From assembly GCA_002402125.1 (NCBI GenBank), contig NVVG01000004.1, forward strand, positions 1 through 5,113: a DNA stretch of 5,113 nt, written 5' to 3'. The translations under genes were made by a program, and so were the position numbers. Positions 1 through 4,992 of this stretch are shown in pieces (the stretch's first letter is position 1; every line of letters starts with the position of its first letter). This DNA is from Moraxellaceae bacterium (GTDB lineage: Bacteria > Pseudomonadota > Gammaproteobacteria > Pseudomonadales > Ketobacteraceae). Below the pieces are notes generated by a model, which ran no database searches, was not told the origin of the DNA, and saw only the letters and a program-made list of their open reading frames with translations.

Positions 1-2
1 AC

Positions 3-389
3 AGCTGGTTTGGTTCTATGGCAGACCCTCTTGCAGATAAGATGTTGTTGATCGCATCTTATGTAGTATTAGGTTTACTAGGGCATATCCCCCTGGAGTT
101 GACCTACTTAGTGGTAGGGCGTGATGTGTTAATCTTTGCTGGCGCATTGTGGATTTGGGTGTATGTGAGGCATTTTGAAGCCACGCCAACACTTTTGGGC
201 AAGCTTTGTACCTTTCTGATGATCGTACAAGCTCTGTTGGTATTAACCAGCCTGGCTTTGTTCGAGCTGCCAGCTGGACTATTAACAACAGGTAATATAT
301 TGGTGGCATTGTCTTGTATTGTAAGTGGCGCCCAATATATCTTCTTGGGTGTTAGTGAAGCAAAAACGGTTAAAGTAACCCCGCGATGA
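3..389 (+). CDS. CDP-alcohol phosphatidyltransferase family protein, 3' part only
   Basis: This is the C-terminal part of an integral membrane enzyme that transfers a phosphatidyl group from a CDP-alcohol to a second alcohol in phospholipid synthesis. The reading frame is open to the left edge, so the ATG at 18 is an internal methionine, not the start. The family signature is DGxxAR(x8)GxxxDxxxD. Its second half is visible: Gly at 12-14, then Asp at 24-26 and Asp at 36-38 within ADPLADK. The last Asp is the proposed catalytic base in this family. The first half (DGxxAR) lies off the window. Downstream come hydrophobic stretches separated by short loops, including VVGRDVLIFAG, which is typical of PgsA-like proteins. 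The precise acceptor (glycerol phosphate, phosphatidylglycerol or another) cannot be read from this fragment. It ends 24 bases before hda, in the same direction, so the two may be cotranscribed. Confidence 0.9.
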   Translation, partial: SWFGSMADPLADKMLLIASYVVLGLLGHIPLELTYLVVGRDVLIFAGALWIWVYVRHFEATPTLLGKLCTFLMIVQALLVLTSLALFELPAGLLTTGNILVALSCIVSGAQYIFLGVSEAKTVKVTPR

Positions 390-413
390 GTCGGTCCTTT
401 TATTTGGCTATCT

Positions 414-1130
414 ATGATTGAGCAAAATACACAGAAAGCATGGCAACAGTTAACGTTAAGTCTGGGTCTAAAACCCAAACGAGATTTTGACGGCTTTATG
501 GTGGGTGGGAATTCCCAGCTTGTTGCCGGGCTTGTGGGTTTGCCCGCAGCTAAAGAGCGCCATTTTTACTTTATTTGGGGTGAACAAGGCTGTGGCAAAA
601 GCCATTTGTTACAGGCACAGTGCCAATTGGTGACACAGGCTCAATGGCAGTGTATTTATTTGGAAGCCGAGCAGCTGATGGAATTTGGCCCAGAGGTATT
701 GGACGGCATGGAGCACTTCGATCTTGTGTGTATTGATGATATTGATCAACTGTTAGGGCAAAGCAATTGGGAAGAGGGTTTTTTTCATCTATACAATAAG
801 CTATTTGACGCTGACAATTCCTTGGTGGTCAGTGCGCGCTCTGCTCCTCGTCAGTTGGAGGTAAAGCTGCCTGACCTTCGGTCGCGTTTATGCTCTGGAG
901 AGGTGTATCAAGTTTGCGGCTTATCAGATGAAGATAAGCTAGAGCTTATGGTTTCAGGTGCGCACAAGCGTGGCTTTCAACTCTCATTAGATGTCGCCCG
1001 CTATATTGTGCAACGTTCTCCACGAGATATCTCGTCGTTGCAAGCAGTGCTAGATCAGCTGGACACACTGTCTTTAAGTGAGCAGCGGCTCATTACACTA
1101 CCTTTTGTTAAAAAGGCGTTGGGTTGGTAA
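414..1130 (+). CDS. hda: DnaA regulatory inactivator Hda
   Basis: Hda is a DnaA-like AAA+ protein. Bound to the DNA-loaded sliding clamp, it stimulates hydrolysis of DnaA-bound ATP and so prevents re-initiation of replication (RIDA). The 238 residues match the family's usual length and lack the DNA-binding domain of DnaA. Visible parts: an N-terminal clamp-binding-type motif QLTLSL (residues 12-17); Walker A GEQGCGKS (56-63); Walker B LVCIDDID (104-111); a sensor-1 region near 140-145; the arginine finger, probably Arg158 in DLRSRL; and a sensor-2 type Arg204 in SPRDISSL. The ATG at 414 places the clamp motif near the N-terminus as expected. No other in-frame start follows the stop of the upstream gene, and there is no strong Shine-Dalgarno, which suggests coupling to the upstream phosphatidyltransferase gene. 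It converges with slyX, with only 18 bases between the stops. Confidence 0.96.
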   Translation: MIEQNTQKAWQQLTLSLGLKPKRDFDGFMVGGNSQLVAGLVGLPAAKERHFYFIWGEQGCGKSHLLQAQCQLVTQAQWQCIYLEAEQLMEFGPEVLDGMEHFDLVCIDDIDQLLGQSNWEEGFFHLYNKLFDADNSLVVSARSAPRQLEVKLPDLRSRLCSGEVYQVCGLSDEDKLELMVSGAHKRGFQLSLDVARYIVQRSPRDISSLQAVLDQLDTLSLSEQRLITLPFVKKALGW

Positions 1131-1148
1131 CTAGCACACTGAATTGAA

Positions 1149-1352
1149 CTAATAATGAGGCGGCGGCTCATCGGTTACTTGCTCTTTTAGTGACTCTTTC
1201 ATTTGCCCCAATTGGTTCAAGCTGAGGTGAAGTTGGCGCTTAAGCTCTTCAATTTGAATTTGTTGGTGGGTGACAGTTTGGTCTAATTTATCTACGATAT
1301 CATCAAGAAATGCGACCCGCATTTCTAAATCTTGGAATCGTTCTTCGCTCAT
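1149..1352 (-). CDS. slyX: SlyX family protein
   Basis: This is a small protein of 67 residues, about the size of E. coli SlyX (roughly 70). Almost all of it is predicted coiled coil: heptad-like leucines and isoleucines run from about residue 8 to 55 (for example RVAFLDDIVDKLDQTV, then ELKRQLHLSLNQLGQM). The acidic tail ends in PPPHY, which is the hallmark of the family. SlyX has no firmly established biochemical role. The name comes from its position beside slyD in E. coli, a linkage absent here. The start ATG (complement of 1350-1352) has only a weak GAG-type ribosome site. The gene is transcribed leftward toward hda and divergently from the PilZ gene, with 161 bp of shared upstream region. 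Confidence 0.93.
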   Translation of the reverse strand: MSEERFQDLEMRVAFLDDIVDKLDQTVTHQQIQIEELKRQLHLSLNQLGQMKESLKEQVTDEPPPHY

Positions 1353-1360
1353 CTGCGCTC

Positions 1361-1386
1361 TGCTGTTTAAAAGGTTGCTGTTTAAA
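1361..1386. repeat. 11-bp direct repeat upstream of slyX
   Basis: TGCTGTTTAAA occurs at 1361-1371 and again at 1376-1386, a 15-bp period with no mismatch. It sits 9-34 bases upstream of the slyX start codon, so it would lie in the slyX leader or core promoter. It could be a binding site for a regulator or a small local duplication; nothing in the sequence decides between these. Confidence 0.6.
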
Positions 1387-1432
1387 TGGTTATTTTGAAA
1401 TTGTGTATTCTAGCGGCTATATTTACTAACAC

Positions 1433-1463
1433 CTAGCAAAACCCACCTAGTTGGCTTTGCTAG
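1433..1463. promoter_or_regulatory. Inverted repeat in the slyX / pilZ divergent region
   Basis: CTAGCAAA (1433-1440) and TTTGCTAG (1456-1463) form a perfect 8-bp inverted repeat around a 15-base centre. After one mismatch the stem can extend by CC/GG. Neither side is followed by a run of T in the transcribed sense, so this is not a standard intrinsic terminator. It lies 50 bp before the PilZ start and about 80 bp before the slyX start, where an operator acting on both genes would be expected. A TATTAT hexamer at 1470-1475 is a possible -10 for the PilZ gene, which would put the repeat over its -35 region. The structure is seen; the operator role is inferred. Confidence 0.4.
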
Positions 1464-1513
1464 CGAGAATATTATTGTCGTAGTTTGCATGAGTTGTTAT
1501 TAAATGGTGAGTA

Positions 1514-1792
1514 ATGAGTGAGCTAAGGAAGTCTCAGCGAACGATGCTGAAGTGCCGCATGCGGGTGACCCATACTGAAATAGGTCAAATTGAGGTAAAA
1601 AGCCGGGATATTTCTGATGGCGGAATATTTTTGATGACCGATGAGTTTGAATTACCACCGATTGGCAGCATACTTGAAGGGCAGGTACAGGGCATGATGG
1701 ACGATGCCCCCATTATAAAAATGGAAATCGTGAGGGTGGAAGCTGATGGTGTTGGTTTGCGGTTTATTTTAGATGACAAAGACTCAGATTAG
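1514..1792 (+). CDS. Stand-alone PilZ domain protein (c-di-GMP receptor)
   Basis: This 92-residue protein consists of a single PilZ domain. PilZ domains bind the second messenger cyclic di-GMP through an RxxxR motif and a (D/N)xSxxG motif. Both are intact here: Arg5-KSQ-Arg9 at the N-terminus and Asp32-Ile-Ser34-Asp-Gly-Gly37 at the start of the beta barrel. Binding competence is therefore expected, unlike in the degenerate type IV pilus protein PilZ itself. It has no other domain, signal peptide or membrane segment, so it would act as a soluble adaptor that changes a partner on binding c-di-GMP. GGTGAG at 1506-1511 is a close-spaced ribosome site for the ATG at 1514; the ATG at 1504 is out of frame and leads to a stop within five codons. 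Its end overlaps the next gene, a DUF4112 membrane protein, which is the obvious candidate partner by context alone. Confidence 0.92.
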   Translation: MSELRKSQRTMLKCRMRVTHTEIGQIEVKSRDISDGGIFLMTDEFELPPIGSILEGQVQGMMDDAPIIKMEIVRVEADGVGLRFILDDKDSD

Positions 1793-2354
1793 TTGTTCTA
1801 ACCCGCAAGCTCAGCTGGCACTGATTACTCAGCAAAAGGCCCAGCTGGAGCGTCTAAGTATTTTGTTGGATGAAGCCTTTGTAATCCCGCTTTTAGGTGT
1901 TCGCATTGGCTGGGATGCCATCATCGGGTTGCTTCCCGTAGTAGGAGATGGTGCAGGGGCTATTCTATCCAGTTATTTTGTCTATAAAGCGGTTCGTTTT
2001 CGCTTACCTATGCGTACGATTATGAGGATGATATTTAACATTGGATTTGAGCTCATTATTGGCCTGTTGCCGTTAGTGGGTGATGTTCTGGATGTTGCAT
2101 GGAAGGCGAATAGACGAAATTATCGGTTAATCGAAAGGCATTTCCAGGGCCAAGAACGTGAGTTGAGAGCAACACTGCAGCAAGAAGGTCTATTAGATGG
2201 TGCGCTGGGCGCTAACGCCAACATAGAAAAGTTAGGCACTAACCATCAGACGTTAGATGCTGGTCTCGCGATAATGATTATTGCTTTATTGTCACTGTGT
2301 TCCTTGCTTGCCTATTGGCTGATGGGATACTTGGATCTTGAGTTTATTCATTGA
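1773..2354 (+). CDS. DUF4112 domain membrane protein
   Basis: This 193-residue protein has a DUF4112 core at about residues 25-125. The core is recognised by the LLDEAF..IP opening, the two repeats IIGLLPVVGD (50-59) and IIGLLPLVGD (95-104), and the KANRRNYRLIERH stretch (111-123). The family has no known biochemical function. The two hydrophobic repeats are probably membrane-inserted or hairpin-like, and a further strong transmembrane helix lies at about 163-186 near the C-terminus. The start at 1773 overlaps the PilZ gene by 20 nt in another frame. There is no good Shine-Dalgarno in front of it and no later ATG before the domain, so translation is probably coupled to the PilZ gene. This argues that the two proteins work together, possibly with c-di-GMP controlling the membrane protein; that last step is inference. 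Confidence 0.88.
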   Translation: MTKTQISCSNPQAQLALITQQKAQLERLSILLDEAFVIPLLGVRIGWDAIIGLLPVVGDGAGAILSSYFVYKAVRFRLPMRTIMRMIFNIGFELIIGLLPLVGDVLDVAWKANRRNYRLIERHFQGQERELRATLQQEGLLDGALGANANIEKLGTNHQTLDAGLAIMIIALLSLCSLLAYWLMGYLDLEFIH

Positions 2355-2400
2355 ACAGCGGGTCGATTTTTCTGTCTAACTCCGTATACCCCAATGTAAT

Positions 2401-2422
2401 GGGTTGAATGTAGGCCCTTTTT
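2401..2422 (+). terminator. Weak terminator-like hairpin after the DUF4112 gene
   Basis: GGGTT (2401-2405) can pair with GGCCC (2413-2417), using three GC and two GU pairs around a 7-base loop, and is followed directly by TTTTT (2418-2422). It is positioned about 50 bases after the DUF4112 stop, as a terminator of the PilZ-DUF4112 unit would be. The stem is short and weak, so this is tentative. Confidence 0.25.
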
Positions 2423-2430
2423 CGTCGCTT

Positions 2431-2463
2431 TTTAATCACTATTTAATCACTATTTAATCACTA
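2431..2463. repeat. Three perfect tandem copies of an 11-bp unit upstream of the kinase gene
   Basis: TTTAATCACTA is repeated three times without mismatch at 2431-2441, 2442-2452 and 2453-2463. The 11-bp period is close to one helical turn, so all copies present the same face of the DNA. The array ends a few bases before the candidate -35 element of the kinase promoter, at about -70 to -40 from a presumed transcription start. That placement fits an activator or cooperative regulator site. A simple replication-slippage repeat is the alternative. Confidence 0.7.
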
Positions 2464-2467
2464 CAGT

Positions 2468-2496
2468 TCGTCACTTCTGTGAGAGAGATCTATACT
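2468..2496 (+). promoter_or_regulatory. Candidate sigma-70 promoter for the PfkB-family kinase gene
   Basis: TCGTCA (2468-2473; 4 of 6 match to TTGACA) lies 17 bases before TATACT (2491-2496; 5 of 6 match to TATAAT). Transcription would start near 2503 and give a leader of about 90 bases. A poor -35 with a good -10 is what one expects of an activator-dependent promoter, and the tandem repeat lies immediately upstream. The call is by eye only. Confidence 0.4.
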
Positions 2497-2576
2497 TAAT
2501 CTAATAAAGAGCGACAGGACTGCCGGATAGCAGTGATGTCGAGGTTCGCAGCTAGGGGTAAACCGATTATATGCAC

Positions 2577-2582
2577 AAAGGA
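2577..2582 (+). promoter_or_regulatory. Ribosome binding site that fixes the kinase start
   Basis: AAAGGA lies 10 bases before the ATG at 2593. Two other ATGs nearby (2571 and 2586) are out of frame with the kinase, and the one at 2586 meets a stop after five codons, so 2593 is the only sensible start. Confidence 0.6.
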
Positions 2583-2592
2583 AATATGCTAG

Positions 2593-3579
2593 ATGAGTTA
2601 TGACTTTGTAAGTATTGGGAGTGCTACTGTCGATCAGTTTGCGGACACTGACTCAGAGCTTATCAAAATCCAAACCCGAACTACTTCAGAGGAGCTGATA
2701 GCCTACCCCTTGGGCAGTAAATTGCTGGTTAAAGAACTCAATATAACCACGGGAGGTGGTGGCACCAATAGTGCGGTGGCGTTGGCTCGCTTGGGATTAC
2801 ACACTGCGTTTTTGGGTAAATTAGGTGCGGATGCAAATGGTGTGTTTGTTTTGCAGGCCCTGTCTGAAGAAGGCATCGATTTTATTGGTGGTTGTGAAGG
2901 GCAGACGGGGGTGTCTATTATTTTAAATAGCATTGCCGATGACCGGAGTATTCTCGCATTTAAGGGGGCAAATAATCACCTGTTCGCTAAAGATATTGTC
3001 CCATTTGAATCTCAGTGGTTGTATATATCTAGCATGCTGGAGGATAGCTTTGACACCATCGTGTCACTGCTGAAATCTCACCAGGGTAAGGTCGCGTTTA
3101 ATCCCAGTAATTATCAAACCGAATTGGGATATGACTCTTTAGCGGATCTCATTGAACAAGTTGATGTACTTATTTTAAACAAAGAAGAAGCTGCGACGTT
3201 TTTGGGGCAGCGTTATAAGGACGACCCAGAACCCGAAGTGCTAATGAAGGCGTTGGAAGTTCTATCACCGTCGATGTTCGTGATTACCGATGGCTCTGCA
3301 GGTGTCTATGTTTATGATAGGAAAAACCTCTATCATGGGCAGCCTCTAGAGGGGATCAACATTAAGGAAACGACGGGGGCTGGTGATGCATTTGGTGCCA
3401 CCTTTACCGCTGCACAATATTTTGGCTTATCACAAGAACAAGCAATAGATATGGCCATGACCAATGCAGAATCGGTGATTCAATATAAGGGAGCCAAAGA
3501 GAAATTATTAAGTCGACAAGCATTAGAGAAAAAAATGAAAAAATGCGAACGAAAAATCAGCAAAAAGACTTTAGCATAA
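2593..3579 (+). CDS. PfkB / ribokinase family carbohydrate (or nucleoside) kinase
   Basis: This soluble kinase transfers phosphate from ATP to a hydroxyl of a sugar, sugar phosphate or nucleoside. The 328 residues have the ribokinase-like layout: an N-terminal strand DFVSIGSATVD (4-14), where the Asp often contacts substrate; the first PfkB signature around GGGGTNSAVALARLG (54-68); a lid region with TGVSIIL (105-111); NKEEA (196-200), which binds the phosphates and metal; TDGSAG (232-237); and the second signature TTGAGDAFGATF (260-271), with Gly262-Ala-Gly-Asp265 forming the anion hole and catalytic base. All key residues are present, so it should be active. The substrate cannot be assigned: no transporter or catabolic gene lies beside it. 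The C-terminus (about 312-328) is an unusual lysine-rich tail. The gene has its own probable promoter and is followed after 74 bp by the HEPN-like gene. Confidence 0.93.
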   Translation: MSYDFVSIGSATVDQFADTDSELIKIQTRTTSEELIAYPLGSKLLVKELNITTGGGGTNSAVALARLGLHTAFLGKLGADANGVFVLQALSEEGIDFIGGCEGQTGVSIILNSIADDRSILAFKGANNHLFAKDIVPFESQWLYISSMLEDSFDTIVSLLKSHQGKVAFNPSNYQTELGYDSLADLIEQVDVLILNKEEAATFLGQRYKDDPEPEVLMKALEVLSPSMFVITDGSAGVYVYDRKNLYHGQPLEGINIKETTGAGDAFGATFTAAQYFGLSQEQAIDMAMTNAESVIQYKGAKEKLLSRQALEKKMKKCERKISKKTLA

Positions 3580-3641
3580 TTCAACGGATATTCTGGTCAT
3601 GATATTTTTTGTTTGGCAAGTATATTACGTCATAAAAGATT

Positions 3642-3647
3642 AGGAGA
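3642..3647 (+). promoter_or_regulatory. Strong ribosome binding site of the HEPN-like gene
   Basis: AGGAGA lies 6 bases before the ATG at 3654, close to ideal spacing, and is the strongest such site in the window. In the 74-bp gap before it there is a TTGGCA (3613-3618) that could act as a -35, but no convincing -10 at standard spacing. Whether the gene has its own promoter or depends on the kinase transcript is open. Confidence 0.6.
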
Positions 3648-3653
3648 ATTTAA

Positions 3654-4667
3654 ATGGTAAGTTCACAGAAAGTAACGTTAAATATTGGTAATGTTATTCC
3701 TAATGCTGGAGATAACGAGTCTAGTTGGATTGTTAGCGCATGGGAAGGCGCGGATAAACACATAAAAAACATCTTATTCAAAGTAGAAGACCCCTATCAG
3801 GCCAAGTTAGTAGAATATAGTATTACACTTGATGCCTCTGATCTAATTGCAACACTGAAACACGCACAAGAAACGTCGGGTGGTTTTGCTAACTATTTGC
3901 AAACGTGTAAACAACAGAAAGGCTCGACCCGCGGTAAATTAGTTGTAACTTTGGAAACAGAAAATGGTGGTTTAGAAGCCTATAGCTTATATCACAGCGT
4001 CACAGTATGGGTGCAGCAGCTAGTGTTGGCGATGAATATAGCACTGCCGGGTTCATGCCAGATTTTAGATGCGTCTTACGAAGGAGAGGGTGCAGAGTCA
4101 TTCGAACCACCACAAATCGCATCGAATATATTTACCAATGGATGGTTAAGTGCGTTTGATGCCGAATGGCCCATTTTGAAACCACTAAAATTCTCTGATG
4201 TGTGGAAATGGCTGGATTCACAAAGAACCAGTGAAACGGATACCGCCTTATCGATGGTGAATAAGGTCATGTTTTGTTTGTTAGAATTAGCCCATCAAAG
4301 TACGTCCTATTCCGCCAGTAATGTTTTGCTGGTGAGTAATATGCTTGAGCTTTTTGGAAAAATGGAAAACGATGTTAATCATAATTTGTTGCGTGAACGA
4401 ATCAGTATTATATTAGGTAATCCAAGCGATAAAGCGGATTCGTTTAATGAGCTCTATCGTATGAAGCAGTCCTTGATTCGCAGTGAACAACCGATTCGAC
4501 GTCCTGCATTGGTTTATCATGATTCTGACGATGAAATTCTACAGCAATTGGAAATGCATAATTCTCCCGTAGAGCAAGCACTCGCTATAGTCTTGGCATT
4601 GTTGCAAGACCTTGTGATTAATAATTGTAATTCCTATCAATTCAGTGAGCAGGTTGCTCGAGACTAA
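3654..4667 (+). CDS. Uncharacterised protein with a probable Apea-like HEPN C-terminal domain
   Basis: I do not recognise a named family for this 337-residue soluble protein. The N-terminal half (about 1-140) is mixed strand and helix, with no motif I can place. From about 170 the pattern resembles Apea-like HEPN proteins: a W-P-x-L..VWKWL segment (172-187), a long helix FCLLELAHQS (207-216), a second helix with LLVSNMLELFG (225-235), LLRERISIILG (245-255), and FNELYRMKQSLIRSE (264-278). The last aligns by eye to the family's ELYxxRxxxxHG motif. At those positions this protein has Lys271 instead of Arg, Arg276 instead of His and Ser277 instead of Gly. A literal RxxxxxH pattern exists a little further on (Arg283 to His289). 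HEPN domains are often RNases in toxin-antitoxin or defence systems, but many are non-catalytic. There is no signal peptide or membrane helix. No antitoxin-like partner is adjacent. Confidence 0.6.
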   Translation: MVSSQKVTLNIGNVIPNAGDNESSWIVSAWEGADKHIKNILFKVEDPYQAKLVEYSITLDASDLIATLKHAQETSGGFANYLQTCKQQKGSTRGKLVVTLETENGGLEAYSLYHSVTVWVQQLVLAMNIALPGSCQILDASYEGEGAESFEPPQIASNIFTNGWLSAFDAEWPILKPLKFSDVWKWLDSQRTSETDTALSMVNKVMFCLLELAHQSTSYSASNVLLVSNMLELFGKMENDVNHNLLRERISIILGNPSDKADSFNELYRMKQSLIRSEQPIRRPALVYHDSDDEILQQLEMHNSPVEQALAIVLALLQDLVINNCNSYQFSEQVARD

Positions 4668-4678
4668 ATTGAGTACGG

Positions 4679-4706
4679 CGCACCCTCGCGTAGGGGTGGG
4701 GGTGCG
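4679..4706. repeat. GC-rich inverted repeat just after the HEPN-like gene
   Basis: CGCACCC (4679-4685) and GGGTGCG (4700-4706) form a perfect 7-bp stem with a 14-base loop. CACCC can alternatively pair with GGGTG at 4694-4698, so two competing hairpins are possible. It begins 11 bases after the stop codon at 4667, where a terminator would be. However, it is followed by TGAAAAACTT rather than a T run, so efficient intrinsic termination is doubtful. It may be a mobile-repeat end or an mRNA 3'-stabilising structure. Confidence 0.45.
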
Positions 4707-4717
4707 TGAAAAACTTG

Positions 4718-4730
4718 GGTGCCTGACACC
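4718..4730. repeat. GGTGCCTGACACC short palindrome (REP/RAYT-type motif)
   Basis: GGTG and CACC pair around CCTGA. From general knowledge, GGTGYCWGRCACC-like sequences recur in many bacterial genomes near REP-associated tyrosine transposase genes. The sequence here matches that form, but only one copy is visible in the window, so its repetitive nature is inferred. Confidence 0.4.
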
Positions 4731-4992
4731 TGCCTGCTTATACTTAACTGGTATATTTCTTATTGCAGATTAAGCCCCTCGACCTCGCCTGGTAATGCCT
4801 ATTACGCTACATCGCAAGTTCCATGCCCCTTTTCAATGCCCTATCTTTCGGTTCAGATTACCTCGTTATATGGAAAGGGTGTGATAGATAAAAATGTCTT
4901 AAAAAAGCAATGCTCTGTTCTACTTAGTAGTCAATACTTAATATTGTCTATCGTATGGCAATTCGCCTAAAAGATAACCAGGGCATGGCAAT

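Larger units (their letters stand above)
4668..4992. other. 325-bp region without a convincing gene; possible decayed mobile-element border
   Basis: No well-supported gene was found here. The first 40 bases hold a GC-rich hairpin, followed by the palindrome GGTGCCTGACACC and then AT-rich sequence. A forward open frame starting at a GTG (4719) and ending at 4970 is low-complexity in places and has no ribosome site. It contains a stretch (about 4767-4817) reading RL..SPGNAYYATSQ, which faintly resembles the PGAYYHVTSRG start of RAYT transposases (HUH superfamily). The catalytic NHYH-type motif of that family is not present. This may be a heavily decayed 5' remnant, or chance. CCCCTTTTC (4826-4834) is the reverse complement of GAAAAGGGG at 5101-5109. 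Confidence 0.35.

Noticed and set aside
18..389. Phosphatidyltransferase fragment read as a complete 123-residue membrane protein starting at the ATG at 18.
   Set aside because: The frame is open to the window edge, and the Gly of the GxxxDxxxD signature lies upstream of that ATG, so the true start is outside the window.
104..478. A 124-codon leftward open frame opposite the phosphatidyltransferase and the hda start.
   Set aside because: It is antisense to two genes with clear family motifs, crosses their boundary and shows no recognisable domain.
1433..1463. Inverted repeat considered as a bidirectional intrinsic terminator.
   Set aside because: It lies between divergent genes, upstream of both starts, and lacks a T tract on either side.
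2431..2463. Tandem repeat considered as a CRISPR array or replication-origin iterons.
   Set aside because: The units are 11 bp with no spacers, so it is not CRISPR. Only three copies are present, with no DnaA boxes or replication gene beside them, so origin iterons are unsupported.
2703..2933. Leftward open frame inside the kinase gene.
   Set aside because: It is a shadow of the kinase signature region, with no independent motif or ribosome site.
3654..4667. HEPN-like gene plus kinase as a known toxin-antitoxin or phosphorylation-based defence pair.
   Set aside because: No MNT-type nucleotidyltransferase or other known HEPN partner is adjacent, and the kinase is a PfkB sugar/nucleoside type with its own probable promoter.
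4719..4970. A rightward 83-codon frame starting at GTG as an intact gene.
   Set aside because: There is no ribosome site, the start lies inside the GGTGCCTGACACC palindrome, and the composition is not protein-like overall. It is treated as a possible decayed remnant only.
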